Source: an uncultured Bacteroidia bacterium | Lineage (GTDB): Bacteria; Bacteroidota; Bacteroidia; Bacteroidales; UBA932 | Length of the DNA: 46,746 nt | NCBI GenBank assembly: GCA_902784965.1 | Contig: CACZWU010000009.1 | Span: 1-46,746 of the forward strand | Direction: 5' to 3' | Shown here: piece by piece, positions 32,232-41,593 of the stretch | How positions within the stretch are numbered: position 1 is the stretch's first letter | Layout of the letters: every line of letters begins with the position of its first letter | Translations under genes and position numbers: made by a program | Notes under the pieces: model-generated | Seen by the model: only the letters and a program-made list of their open reading frames with translations | Databases searched by the model: none | What the model was told of the DNA's origin: nothing

Positions 32232-34636
32232 GAAGAGAGATGAAGCGAAAGAGAAACACATGGTTCGCCGCCCTGACAGCGGCGTTCCTCGTCCTGGCGG
32301 CGACCCCTGCCACCGCCCAGAAATGTACCATCAGCGGCTATATGACCGACGTGGCGTCGGGCGAGTCGCTGATCAGCGCCGCCCTGCTGGAACAGCTGTC
32401 CCGTCAGGGTACGGTGACCAACAACTTCGGATTCTATACCCTGACCCTTCCCGCCGGGAAGGTGTCATTGGAATGGTCCTACATCGGTTACGAAACGCAG
32501 ACGGCCGAATTCACGCTTGTGCGTGATACGGTGATCCACGTGGCGCTCCAGCCGGTGGCCGAAACCCTGATCGGCGCCGCCGTCACCGCCTCCCGCTCCG
32601 AAATGGGCGTGCGCGGCTCCCAGATGAGCGCCGTCGAGATTCCGGTCTACCAGATCAAGCACGTGCCCGCCCTGGCCGGTGAGGTTGACGTGATCAAGGC
32701 CATCCAGCTGTTGCCGGGCGTACAGTCCGGTACGGAAGGCTCAGCCGGCCTCTATGTCCGCGGCGGCGGTCCCGACGAAAACCTGCTGCTGCTCGATGGC
32801 GTGCCCATCTACAACGTCAACCACATGATGGGCTTCTTCTCCGTGTTCAATGCCGACGCCATCAAGAATGTGACCCTCTACAAAGGCAGTTTCCCGGCCC
32901 GTTTCGGCAGCCGCCTGTCGAGCATCGTCGACGTCCGGATGAAAGATGGCAACGACAAGGAATTCCACGGCAGTGCCTCCATCGGCTTGTTGTCGGCCAA
33001 GTTCCAGCTGGAAGGTCCCATCGTCAAGGGGAAGACGACCTTCAACGTCTCGGCCCGGCGTACGTACTACGACGTGCTCTCGCAGCCGCTGATCCTCCTC
33101 TACGAGAAAATCACCAAAATGCCCGAGCAGGGAACCGGCGGCTATTATTTCTACGATGTGAATGCCAAGGTGACCCATACCTTCTCGAACCGGGACAAGC
33201 TGTACGGCAGCTTCTACATGGGCGACGACCGGGTGTATGCACGCATCAAGGTGAAGGACGACTATACCAAGACCGCCATGAACCTGGGTTGGAACTGGGG
33301 CAACATCGTGGGATCCGTCCGGTGGAACCATGTCTTCGGGCCGAAGATCTTCGTCAACACCACGGTCAACTACACCCGGTACCGCCACAGGCTCGACGTG
33401 GGAGGAACCGAAGAGTATCCTGGCAACTATACTTCCGATTTCAGCATGGGTTATCACTCCCTGATCAACGATATCTCGGCGGCGATGGACTTCGAGTACA
33501 ACCCCAGCCCGAAACATGACATCCGATTCGGTGCCACCTACATCCGGCACTCCTTCAAGCCTTCGGTCACGACGGTGCGCTTCGCCACGCAGGACGTCGA
33601 CCAGCCCGAGCATGCGGTCGACACGACGTTCGGCGACAAGAATCTCTATACGAACGAAGCAGCCGTCTATGTGGAGGACAACTGGTCGATCGCCCGCTGG
33701 CTGAAGGTCAATCTCGGCGTACGTTACGTGATGTACAACACCGACCACCGGACCTATCACTCCGTGGAACCGCGCGTGAGCGTGCGGGCGCTCTTTACGG
33801 ACAACCTTTCCTTCAAGGCCTCCTGGGCGAAGATGAGCCAGTCGGTCCACTTGCTGAGCAACAGCAACATCTCCCTGCCCACCGATCTGTGGGTGCCGGC
33901 CACCAGCCTGATCGAGCCGATGCGGTCGTACCAGACCGCCGCCGGCTTCTTCTACAGCCTGGGTCCGGTGGATTTCTCCCTGGAGGGCTACTACAAGATC
34001 ATGGAAAACGTGCTGGAATACCGCGACGGCGCCTCTTTCTTCGGCTCATCCACAGGTTGGGAGCAGAAGGTGGCCATGGGCCGCGGATGGGCCTACGGCG
34101 TGGAATTCCTGGTCCAGAAAAAGACGGGCAAGCTGACCGGCTGGATCGGTTACACCTGGGCGAAGACCATGCGCCAGTTCGACCGGGAGGGGAATATCAT
34201 CAACCTGGGCCAGCCTTTCCCTGCCCGGTATGACCGACGGCACGACCTGAGCGTCACGGCTTCCTATGCGATCAACCGGAAGATCGACGTGGCGGCTACG
34301 TTCGTATTCGGGACCGGCCTCTGCGGTTCACTGGCCTTCCAGACCCTCAGCCTGCAGCCGGGATACAGCAGCATACTGAACAGTTATATGCCGACGGTCC
34401 AGGTCGACTACCTGGAGGGTCGCAACAACTACCGCATGCCCGCCTACCATCGCCTCGACCTGGGTGTGAATTTCAAGCGGGAATTCCGGAACGGCCACCA
34501 CCGCACCATCAGCGTGAGCGTCTACAACGCCTACAACCGGAACAACCCGTTCATCGTCTACCGCGACGGCACGGACCTCAAGCAGCTGTCCATCTTCCCG
34601 ATCATGCCGTCGGTTTCTTATAATTATGAGTTTTAG
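32228..34636 (+). CDS. TonB-dependent receptor with CarbopepD_reg-like N-terminal domain
   Basis: 802 aa. A signal peptide (NTWFAALTAAFLVLAATPATA, then QK) sends it to the outer membrane. The N-terminal regulatory-like domain (TISGYMTDVASGESLISAALLE) precedes the plug (VIKAIQLLPGVQSGTEGSAGLYVRGGGPDENLLLLDGVPIYN). A barrel follows, ending in PSVSYNYEF with terminal Phe. The start overlaps tex. The DUF4249 lipoprotein gene follows after 12 nt, the usual pair in Bacteroidota. Ligand unknown; no SusC/SusD arrangement is present. Confidence 0.93.
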   Translation: MRREMKRKRNTWFAALTAAFLVLAATPATAQKCTISGYMTDVASGESLISAALLEQLSRQGTVTNNFGFYTLTLPAGKVSLEWSYIGYETQTAEFTLVRDTVIHVALQPVAETLIGAAVTASRSEMGVRGSQMSAVEIPVYQIKHVPALAGEVDVIKAIQLLPGVQSGTEGSAGLYVRGGGPDENLLLLDGVPIYNVNHMMGFFSVFNADAIKNVTLYKGSFPARFGSRLSSIVDVRMKDGNDKEFHGSASIGLLSAKFQLEGPIVKGKTTFNVSARRTYYDVLSQPLILLYEKITKMPEQGTGGYYFYDVNAKVTHTFSNRDKLYGSFYMGDDRVYARIKVKDDYTKTAMNLGWNWGNIVGSVRWNHVFGPKIFVNTTVNYTRYRHRLDVGGTEEYPGNYTSDFSMGYHSLINDISAAMDFEYNPSPKHDIRFGATYIRHSFKPSVTTVRFATQDVDQPEHAVDTTFGDKNLYTNEAAVYVEDNWSIARWLKVNLGVRYVMYNTDHRTYHSVEPRVSVRALFTDNLSFKASWAKMSQSVHLLSNSNISLPTDLWVPATSLIEPMRSYQTAAGFFYSLGPVDFSLEGYYKIMENVLEYRDGASFFGSSTGWEQKVAMGRGWAYGVEFLVQKKTGKLTGWIGYTWAKTMRQFDREGNIINLGQPFPARYDRRHDLSVTASYAINRKIDVAATFVFGTGLCGSLAFQTLSLQPGYSSILNSYMPTVQVDYLEGRNNYRMPAYHRLDLGVNFKREFRNGHHRTISVSVYNAYNRNNPFIVYRDGTDLKQLSIFPIMPSVSYNYEF

Positions 34637-34648
34637 GAGGATACAGAG

Positions 34649-35608
34649 ATGAAAAAGATATTGACAGGAATCATGGCGGTGGCAGTGCTCCTTTTCTCCG
34701 CCGGATGTGAGAAGATCATCGAATTCAAGGGAGATGTGACGGAGCCGCGCCTGACCCTCTCTTCCTATGCCGAGGTGGGGGAACCCCTGACGGTGTATGT
34801 CGCTTCCTCCATCTTCTTTCTTTCAGACCAGAAATACGGTCGCGCCTTCACGGAAGGACTCGACACGACCCGTGGTTCGGTCCGCTGCTTTGTCAATGGC
34901 TCGAATACGCCCCGCGAACTGCAGCTGGTTCCCGGAGCAGATGTTTCCAGCCTCTGCTATCGGGATCCGTCATATGCTCCGGCTCCGGGCGACCACATCC
35001 GCCTCGAAGCGGAATTCCCGGGTTTCGATCCCGTATGGGCCGAAACCGACGTTCCCCTGATGCCCGCTTTCGAAGTGGTTTCCGCCCAATGGCGGCTCAC
35101 GGACATGAGCGACTGGGTGGATATTGACGACGATTGGGTCCTGTATGATCTCGATCTCACACTGGCCGTCACAGATGATGGGAAATATGACAAATACTAT
35201 TATCTGCAGCCCATTACCATCTACCAGAGCGAGTGGGCTGAGGAGAATTATACCGTGTTCTATTCCTTCTCCAGCAACGACATCATTTTCAAGGAGATGT
35301 CCGGCGGAAACGCTTTGTCGCTGCTCAACAGGTACGGAGGCTATTTTTCGGACGAACTGATCAAGGGCCAGCGCCATACCTTCACCATCACCATCTCAGA
35401 AATCAGTGACCGGGAGGACATTCTCTATTTCGGCTTGATCGCTTCGACCGTCAACGAACACTTGTACTGGTATGACGTTTCCTATCAGCAGACCTTGAGC
35501 GCCATGGGCGGCCTGTTTGGAGAGGGTGCGACCCTGTATTCCAACGTGCATGGCGGTTACGGCTTTTTCGCCGCATCCGCCCCGGTGCTGCTGGATGTAG
35601 AATGGTAG
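34649..35608 (+). CDS. DUF4249-type surface lipoprotein
   Basis: 319 aa. The signal ends in a lipobox (LLFSAGC) so Cys is lipidated. Next come EPRLTLSSYAEVGEPLTVYVASSIFF and a beta-rich domain, as in DUF4249 proteins, which are co-encoded with TonB receptors of the upstream type. AGGAGG at 34635-34640 overlaps the stop of the receptor and lies 8 nt before ATG, an unusually full Shine-Dalgarno for this phylum. The likely role is binding a ligand or partner at the outer face for the receptor; no substrate is known. Confidence 0.85.
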   Translation: MKKILTGIMAVAVLLFSAGCEKIIEFKGDVTEPRLTLSSYAEVGEPLTVYVASSIFFLSDQKYGRAFTEGLDTTRGSVRCFVNGSNTPRELQLVPGADVSSLCYRDPSYAPAPGDHIRLEAEFPGFDPVWAETDVPLMPAFEVVSAQWRLTDMSDWVDIDDDWVLYDLDLTLAVTDDGKYDKYYYLQPITIYQSEWAEENYTVFYSFSSNDIIFKEMSGGNALSLLNRYGGYFSDELIKGQRHTFTITISEISDREDILYFGLIASTVNEHLYWYDVSYQQTLSAMGGLFGEGATLYSNVHGGYGFFAASAPVLLDVEW

Positions 35609-35619
35609 GAAATTATTCC

Positions 35620-35627
35620 TATCTTTG
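35620..35627 (+). promoter_or_regulatory. Putative -7 element for the polyprenol-P-mannosyltransferase gene
   Basis: TATCTTTG is a full match to TAnnTTTG, 25 nt before ATG 35653. A -33 match is not evident; the element is only 11 nt after the stop of the DUF4249 gene. Confidence 0.45.
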
Positions 35628-35652
35628 CAAGATGGGTTAACATGCAGGTAAT

Positions 35653-36375
35653 ATGGACAAAAAAGTCATCATCATCCCTACCTACAACGAGAAGGAGAAC
35701 ATCGAAAAAATGATCCGGGCGCTGCGTGCCCTGGATGGAGACTATCACATCCTGGTCATCGACGACGGCTCGCCCGACGGTACAGCCGACATCGTCAAGG
35801 GACTCCAGCAGGAGTTCCCCACGCAGTTGCACCTGATCGAGCGGGAGGGGAAGCTGGGGTTGGGCACCGCCTACCTGACGGGCTTCCGCTGGTCGCTCGA
35901 GCACGGCTACGATTATATTTTCGAGATGGATGCCGACTTTTCCCATAAGCCCAGCGACGTGCCGCGCCTGTATGCGGCCTGCCTGGAAGGCGCCGACGTG
36001 GCCATCGGTTCGCGCTACTGCAACGGTATCAGCGTCATCAACTGGCCTATCGGGCGGGTAATCATGTCGTACTTTGCATCCACCTATGTACGTACGGTGC
36101 TTCGCATGAAGGTCTACGACACGACCGCCGGCTTCAAGTGCTATTCCCGGAAAGTGCTGGAAACCATCGATCTCGACCGCATCAAGATGCATGGGTACGG
36201 TTTTCAGATCGAGATGAAATACAATGCCTACAAACTGGGCTTCAAGATTGTCGAAGTCCCCATCATCTTCGAGGACCGCAAGGAAGGAACCTCCAAGATG
36301 AGTTCCGGCATTTTCGGCGAGGCCTTCTGGGGCGTGATCCAACTGCGTTTCCGTAAAATCCGTCCGCGTCCATGA
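35653..36375 (+). CDS. Polyprenol monophosphomannose synthase-like glycosyltransferase
   Basis: 240 aa, GT2 family. IIIPTYNEKENIEKMIRAL starts the domain, followed by IDDGSPDGTADIV and the metal site in FEMDADFSHKP. The GSRYCNGI and YDTTAGFKCYSRKVLETID segments match bacterial dolichyl-phosphate-mannose-synthase-like proteins without a membrane-anchor domain. It probably loads a sugar from a nucleotide donor on polyprenyl phosphate for envelope glycosylation. Its stop overlaps the next start by 4 nt. Confidence 0.9.
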   Translation: MDKKVIIIPTYNEKENIEKMIRALRALDGDYHILVIDDGSPDGTADIVKGLQQEFPTQLHLIEREGKLGLGTAYLTGFRWSLEHGYDYIFEMDADFSHKPSDVPRLYAACLEGADVAIGSRYCNGISVINWPIGRVIMSYFASTYVRTVLRMKVYDTTAGFKCYSRKVLETIDLDRIKMHGYGFQIEMKYNAYKLGFKIVEVPIIFEDRKEGTSKMSSGIFGEAFWGVIQLRFRKIRPRP

Positions 36376-37289
36376 GGAAAGGCAGGGGCAGCGGCTGGAT
36401 CTGGTACCTGGCGATCCTGGTGACCGTCTTCTTCTGGGGGATGTCGTTCCTCTGGAGCGATTCGGTACTGGACCAGGGCGTGCCCGTCTTCACGTTCATC
36501 TTTACCCGCATGGTGCTGGCCGCTACGGCCCTGACGCTCTTCAGCCTGCTGACGGGGCGCTTGCAGAAGATCCGCCGTGGCGACTGGAAATGGTTTGCCG
36601 CGATGACGGCCTTCGAGCCGTTCCTGTACTTTCTGGGCGAAACCTTCGGGCTGAAGATCACGGGGTCGCCGACCCTGTGTTCGGTGATCATTGCCACGAT
36701 TCCGGTCTTTACCCTGATCGTGGGTCAGATCTTCTTCCGGGAGAAACTCTCGCTCCTGAACCGGATCGGCATCTTCATCGCCGTGGCAGGCGTGATCGGT
36801 TTCATCGTGCTGGGGGGCTCCCTGCACACGGAGTATCTCTACGGGATCGGGGTGCTTTTCCTGGCCGTCATCGGCTCGACCGGCTACACGGCCATCTGCA
36901 AGAAATTGGTTGACAAACAATACAACGCTTTTACCATCGTCACCTGGCAGTTCATCCTGGCCATGGGGTATTTCCTGGTTCCCTTCCTGATATGGGATGC
37001 TCCGACCTGGACGCCGGCATACCTGTCCTGGTCTGTGCTGCGGCCCATTCTTGCGCTGGCGGTGCTTTGTTCGGGCGTGGCCTTCGTCTTGTATGCCGCG
37101 TGCGTCGAGCACATCGGCATGACACGCACGGTGGTGTTCCTGCCGCTGGTGGCCATCGTCTCGGCGGTGGCGGCTTCCGTGATGGGCCAGGATACGATCC
37201 TGCCGCTGCAGATGGCGGGAATCGTGATTGCAATGGCCGGGGTGGTGATGGCGCAATATACAAAAACGGAAACGGGCAATGAAGCATAA
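36372..37289 (+). CDS. DMT-superfamily transporter (EamA)
   Basis: 305 aa with about ten membrane segments and the internal two-fold EamA repeat: WYLAILVTVFFWGMSFLWSDSVL near the N terminus and YGIGVLFLAVIGSTGYTAICKKLV at the start of the second half. The conserved EPFLYFLGETFGLK and VVFLPLVAIVSAVAAS segments fit drug/metabolite exporters. Substrate unknown. It overlaps both neighbours, by 4 nt upstream and 11 nt downstream, so the run from 35653 to at least 41418 is probably one transcript. Confidence 0.87.
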   Translation: MRKGRGSGWIWYLAILVTVFFWGMSFLWSDSVLDQGVPVFTFIFTRMVLAATALTLFSLLTGRLQKIRRGDWKWFAAMTAFEPFLYFLGETFGLKITGSPTLCSVIIATIPVFTLIVGQIFFREKLSLLNRIGIFIAVAGVIGFIVLGGSLHTEYLYGIGVLFLAVIGSTGYTAICKKLVDKQYNAFTIVTWQFILAMGYFLVPFLIWDAPTWTPAYLSWSVLRPILALAVLCSGVAFVLYAACVEHIGMTRTVVFLPLVAIVSAVAASVMGQDTILPLQMAGIVIAMAGVVMAQYTKTETGNEA

Positions 37290-37986
37290 TGGTCTGACAT
37301 TGGGTGTGCTGGGCGGGATGGGTCCTGCGGCGACGGCAGAGTTCCAGCGGCTGCTGGCCGTGAAGGCGCCGGCCGATTGCGACCAGGAACATCCGCGGAT
37401 GATCGTCTATTCCTATACCGCGATTCCCGACCGCACCACCTTCCTGCTGGGGAAGGGGCCTGATCCGGAACCCGGTCTGCTCGACGGGCTCAAGACCCTC
37501 GAAAGCTGGGGCGCCGACCGTCTGGCGGTAACCTGCAACACGGCGCACCATTTCATCGACAAGTTCCTGGCACAGGGACTGCTGTCCGTGCCCGTGATCC
37601 ACATCATCGACGAGACGGTGCGAACCTGCCGGGAACGCAGCCCCGAGGGTGCCTGGCTTACCGCCACGCTCGGAACGATGAAAACGGGCCTGTACCAGGA
37701 TCACGGAGCGGCATCGGGCTATCGCTTCCGTATCCCCACACCCGAAATGCAGGAGCGGATCCATGCCGTGACCGACCTGGTCAAGGCGGGCCGGCAGGAG
37801 GAGGCGGGGGCGCGCTTTGGGCAGATTGTAACGGAACTGTGGCAGGAGGAACGCATCCCGATCGTGTGTGCCTGCACCGAGCTCCCCGTGGCTTACCAAA
37901 AGGCCGGGCTGCCGCCCGAAATGGGCATCTCCTCGCTGGAGGCACTGGCGGACGGCTGCATCAGAGAACTCTATAAACCTTTGTGA
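37279..37986 (+). CDS. Aspartate/glutamate racemase-family protein
   Basis: 235 aa. LGVLGGMGPAATAEF begins the fold. The two catalytic Cys of PLP-independent racemases are both present: Cys86 in TCNTAH and Cys199 in CACTELP. The family interconverts L- and D-aspartate or related acids; the D-amino acid could go to peptidoglycan, but the gene is not in a cell-wall cluster. The ATG lies within the end of the transporter gene. Confidence 0.87.
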   Translation: MKHNGLTLGVLGGMGPAATAEFQRLLAVKAPADCDQEHPRMIVYSYTAIPDRTTFLLGKGPDPEPGLLDGLKTLESWGADRLAVTCNTAHHFIDKFLAQGLLSVPVIHIIDETVRTCRERSPEGAWLTATLGTMKTGLYQDHGAASGYRFRIPTPEMQERIHAVTDLVKAGRQEEAGARFGQIVTELWQEERIPIVCACTELPVAYQKAGLPPEMGISSLEALADGCIRELYKPL

Positions 37987-37987
37987 T

Positions 37988-38944
37988 ATGGGACTTTTCA
38001 ATTGGAAGAAGAAAGAGAAGGCGGAGGAACGCCCCCTGGACAGCGGCCTGGAGAAGACCAAGCGTTCACTGTTTGAGAAACTGTCCTACGCCGTAGCGGG
38101 CAAGAGCGTGGTCGACGACGAGGTGCTCGACTCGCTGGAGGAAGTGCTCATCGCTTCCGATGTCGGCGTGGAGACCACCCAGAATATCATCGAGCGGCTG
38201 GAAGCGCGGGTGGCCCGCGACAAATACCTCAATGCCGATGAAGTGAACCGCTATCTTTGCGAAGAGATTGTCGATCTGCTCGACACGGCGGCCGATGGCA
38301 AGAATACCGAGCCTTTCGACTTTTCCAAGAAGCCCTATGTGATCATGGTGGTGGGCGTCAACGGCGTGGGCAAGACCACGACGATCGGCAAGCTGGCGGC
38401 CCAGCTCAAGGCGCAGGGCAAAAAGGTGGTGCTGGGCGCCGCCGACACCTTCCGCGCCGCCGCCGTCGACCAGCTGGTCATCTGGGCGGAGCGTGCCGGG
38501 GTTGACATCGTGAAGCAGGAGATGGGCTCCGACCCTGCCTCCGTGGCCTACGACACGGTGAAGAGCGCCGTGGCCAAGGATGCCGACGTGGCGATCATCG
38601 ATACGGCCGGCCGCCTGCACAACAAGGTGAACCTGATGAACGAGCTGACCAAGATCCGCAACGTGATGCGGAAGGTCATCCCCGACGCGCCGCACGAGGT
38701 GCTGCTGGTCATCGACGGATCGACGGGCCAGAATGGCTTCCTGCAGGCGAAAGAGTTTACCCGCGCGACCGACGTGACGGCGCTGGCCGTCACCAAGCTC
38801 GACGGCACCGCCAAGGGCGGCGTGGTGATCGGCATCAGCGACCAGTTCAAGATTCCCATCAAGTTTATCGGCGTGGGCGAAAAGATCGAGGACCTCAAGG
38901 TCTTCGACAAGAAAGAATTCGTGGAATCCCTGTTTGAATCATAA
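37988..38944 (+). CDS. ftsY: Signal recognition particle receptor FtsY
   Basis: 318 aa. [14 protein letters not shown] is the conserved start, so ATG 37988 is correct although the frame is open to 37868. The helical N domain ([19 protein letters not shown]) is followed by the GTPase domain with [34 protein letters not shown] and [10 protein letters not shown]. The acidic A domain found in E. coli is almost absent, as is usual in this phylum. It targets nascent membrane proteins to the translocon. Starts 1 nt after the racemase. Confidence 0.96.
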   Translation: MGLFNWKKKEKAEERPLDSGLEKTKRSLFEKLSYAVAGKSVVDDEVLDSLEEVLIASDVGVETTQNIIERLEARVARDKYLNADEVNRYLCEEIVDLLDTAADGKNTEPFDFSKKPYVIMVVGVNGVGKTTTIGKLAAQLKAQGKKVVLGAADTFRAAAVDQLVIWAERAGVDIVKQEMGSDPASVAYDTVKSAVAKDADVAIIDTAGRLHNKVNLMNELTKIRNVMRKVIPDAPHEVLLVIDGSTGQNGFLQAKEFTRATDVTALAVTKLDGTAKGGVVIGISDQFKIPIKFIGVGEKIEDLKVFDKKEFVESLFES

Positions 38945-38958
38945 AAAAGTTATACGAT

Positions 38959-41418
38959 ATGAATATCTCATTCAACTGGCTGAAGGATTATCTGAAATTT
39001 GACTTGACGGCGGAGCAGGTGTCGGCCATCCTGACCTCCACGGGCCTGGAAGTGGAACACATGGAGACCGTCGAGCAGATTCCCGGCGGACTCGCCGGCG
39101 TCATCGTGGCCGAGGTGGTCGAGTGTGTGGCACACCCCGATTCCGACCATCTTCACATCACAAAACTCAATACCGGCGAAGCTGAACTCCTGCAGGTGGT
39201 CTGCGGTGCACCCAACGTGGCGCAGGGGCAGAAGGTCCTGCTGGCCACCGTCGGCACAGAACTTCCCACCGACGACGGCAGCAAGTTCAAGATCAAGCGT
39301 TCCAAGATCCGTGGCGTCGAAAGCCTGGGTATGATCTGTGCGGAAGACGAACTCGGTATCGGCGACGACCACTCCGGCATCCTGGTCCTCGACCCCTCGG
39401 CCGTGGTGGGAACCCCGGCCCGCGAGCAGTTGAAGCTCAAGGAAGATACGCTCTTCGAAATCGGCCTGACGCCGAACCGCGTGGATGGCGCCAGCCACAT
39501 CGGCGTGGCCCGCGACCTCTACGCCTGGTGCCGGCAGAACGGCGTTCCCGTGGAATGGACGCTGCCCGACGTGAGCGCGTTCCGTCCCGGGGCGGGGGAG
39601 GCCATTCCCGTTGAGGTACAGGCCCCCGACCTGGCACCCCGCTACATCGGCATCACGCTCAAGGACGTGAAGGTGGGCCCTTCGCCCGACTGGATGAAGG
39701 AGCGCCTGATGGCCATCGGCCAGCGTCCCATCAACAATATCGTGGACATCACCAATTTCGTACTCAACGAGATGGGCCATCCGCTCCACGCCTTCGACGC
39801 AGCCAAGATCAAGGGCCGCAAGGTGGTGGTGCGCCGCAGCACGCCCGGCTGCAAGTTCACGACCCTCGACGAGGTGGAGCGTACGCTCTGCAGCGACGAT
39901 CTGGTGATTTGTGACGTTGAGAAGCCGATGTGCATCGCCGGTGTGTTCGGCGGCGCCGATTCCGGCGTGACGGCCGACACCACGGAAATCTTCCTGGAAG
40001 CGGCCTATTTCAATCCCGTCTCCATTCGCAAGACGTCCAAGCGCCAGGGACTGAAGACCGACGCTTCGTTCCGCTATGAGCGCGGCATCGATCCTACGGC
40101 CACGATGACCGCTGCCCGCCGGGCCGCCCTGCTCATCCAGGAGCTGGCAGGCGCCACGGTGGTGGGTACGCCGCAGGAAGTCTGCGCGAAGCCGTTCGAG
40201 CCTGTCAAGGTCGCGCTGGACTATGCCCGCATGGACGGCTTGATCGGCAAGAAACTGGGTGCCGATACGTACAAGAATATTTTGGAAAGTCTTGATTTCG
40301 AGATTCTTTCGTCCGACAGGGCCGGCTGCACCGTGGCCGTTCCGGCTTACCGTGTGGATGTGACGCGCGAATGTGACGTGGTGGAGGAAGTGCTCCGCAT
40401 CTACGGCTACAACAACATCGAGCTGCCCGTGAGCATGAAGGCCTCCATCAATCCGTCGGAGCATCCCGATCCGGAGAAGGTGCGCAAGGCGGTCTCCGAC
40501 CTGCTTGCCGACCGCGGTTTCATCGAGATCATGAACAACTCCCTGACGAAAGGGGAGTACTACGACAAGTGCAAGACCTATCCCGCCGAGAATCTGGTGC
40601 ATATCGTCAATCCGCTCAGCAGCGACCTGAACGTGATGCGACAGACGCTGATCTTCAATGCGCTGGAGGTGGTGGAACGCAACATCAACCATCAGAACAA
40701 CAACCTCCGTCTCTTCGAGATCGGCAACTGCTACAGTTTCAAGCCGAAAGAGGGTTCGGAGAACCCTGTGGCGGAGCTCAAGAGTTACCGCGAGGAGCAG
40801 CGGCTCTGCATGGTGGTTACGGGCCCGGGCGCCAAGTCATGGCGCAACGAGCTGGGTGCGGGCAACTATTTCGCCCTCAAGGGCTATCTGGAGCTGCTGC
40901 TGCGCCGCTTCAAGTCCGATCTCTACGACCTGGAGATGGAGGCCGCTCCGGCCGATCTCTTTGCCGAAGGCCTGACCTACAAGCTGGCTGGCAAGCGCCT
41001 GGCGGTGGCCGGCACCGTGTCGAAGGCCCTGCTGAAGATGTTCGACATCAAGCAGCCGGTGTTTGTGGCCGAAATCGACTGGCCGGTGTTCTTCGAACTG
41101 GTGAAGCGCGACAAGATCAAATACAAGGAGCTGCCGAAGTTCCCGGAGGTGCGGCGCGACCTGGCGCTGCTGCTCGATGAGGGCGTTTCCTTCGCGGAAC
41201 TGCGCAAGGCCGCTTTCCAGACGGCCCGCGGCATCCTGCGGCAGGTGAGCCTGTTCGACGTATACCGGGGTCCGAAGATCCTCTCCGACAAGAAGCAGTA
41301 TGCCATCAGCTTCATCCTCCAGGACGAGGAGAAGACCCTTACGGATGCGGCCGTCGAAGCCACGATGGCCAAATTGCTGAAGACTTTCGAAACGAAGTTT
41401 GGTGCAACATTGCGTTAG
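38959..41418 (+). CDS. pheT: Phenylalanyl-tRNA synthetase beta subunit
   Basis: 819 aa. MNISFNWLKDYLKFDLTAEQ is the standard start. The tRNA-binding domain (VVECVAHPDSDHLHITKLNTGE) comes first, then the B3/B4 editing domain (DTLFEIGLTPNRVDGASHIGVARDL), the B5 and catalytic-like core (VVEEVLRIYGYNNIEL), and the C-terminal FDX-ACB domain (KFPEVRRDLALLLDEGV, ILSDKKQYAISFILQDEEKTLTD). Length is normal. The alpha subunit gene pheS is not in the window, as is common in Bacteroidota. R1 copy 3 follows, 25 nt after the stop. Confidence 0.97.
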   Translation: MNISFNWLKDYLKFDLTAEQVSAILTSTGLEVEHMETVEQIPGGLAGVIVAEVVECVAHPDSDHLHITKLNTGEAELLQVVCGAPNVAQGQKVLLATVGTELPTDDGSKFKIKRSKIRGVESLGMICAEDELGIGDDHSGILVLDPSAVVGTPAREQLKLKEDTLFEIGLTPNRVDGASHIGVARDLYAWCRQNGVPVEWTLPDVSAFRPGAGEAIPVEVQAPDLAPRYIGITLKDVKVGPSPDWMKERLMAIGQRPINNIVDITNFVLNEMGHPLHAFDAAKIKGRKVVVRRSTPGCKFTTLDEVERTLCSDDLVICDVEKPMCIAGVFGGADSGVTADTTEIFLEAAYFNPVSIRKTSKRQGLKTDASFRYERGIDPTATMTAARRAALLIQELAGATVVGTPQEVCAKPFEPVKVALDYARMDGLIGKKLGADTYKNILESLDFEILSSDRAGCTVAVPAYRVDVTRECDVVEEVLRIYGYNNIELPVSMKASINPSEHPDPEKVRKAVSDLLADRGFIEIMNNSLTKGEYYDKCKTYPAENLVHIVNPLSSDLNVMRQTLIFNALEVVERNINHQNNNLRLFEIGNCYSFKPKEGSENPVAELKSYREEQRLCMVVTGPGAKSWRNELGAGNYFALKGYLELLLRRFKSDLYDLEMEAAPADLFAEGLTYKLAGKRLAVAGTVSKALLKMFDIKQPVFVAEIDWPVFFELVKRDKIKYKELPKFPEVRRDLALLLDEGVSFAELRKAAFQTARGILRQVSLFDVYRGPKILSDKKQYAISFILQDEEKTLTDAAVEATMAKLLKTFETKFGATLR

Positions 41419-41443
41419 TATTCAGGCCTGGGTGTAAGTGGAG

Positions 41444-41565
41444 AAGGAATATGTTTCGAAGACCCTAACCACCCTCGGTTGATAGAGGGAGGGGCCCGGA
41501 ATCGGCGTAGCCGATTTTGGGAAGGAGACGAGCCTTGGCGAGTCGGTCTGAGAAACATATTCCTT
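41444..41565 (+). repeat. R1 element, copy 3 (module B only, plus orientation)
   Basis: About 122 bp, filling the gap between pheT and the ubiA-type gene. Outer stem arms are 41444-41464 and 41545-41565 with 14 bp, a GA/GA internal loop, then 5 bp. P2 is CCCTC 41472-41476 with GAGGG 41485-41489 around the same GGTTGATA loop as copy 2; P3 AATCGGC 41500-41506 with GCCGATT 41510-41516 around GTA. The linker CCCTAACCACC is identical to copy 2. Nothing of module A is present here. Confidence 0.8.
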
Positions 41566-41593
41566 AGGAACTGGAGCACAGGCCGGATAGTAG

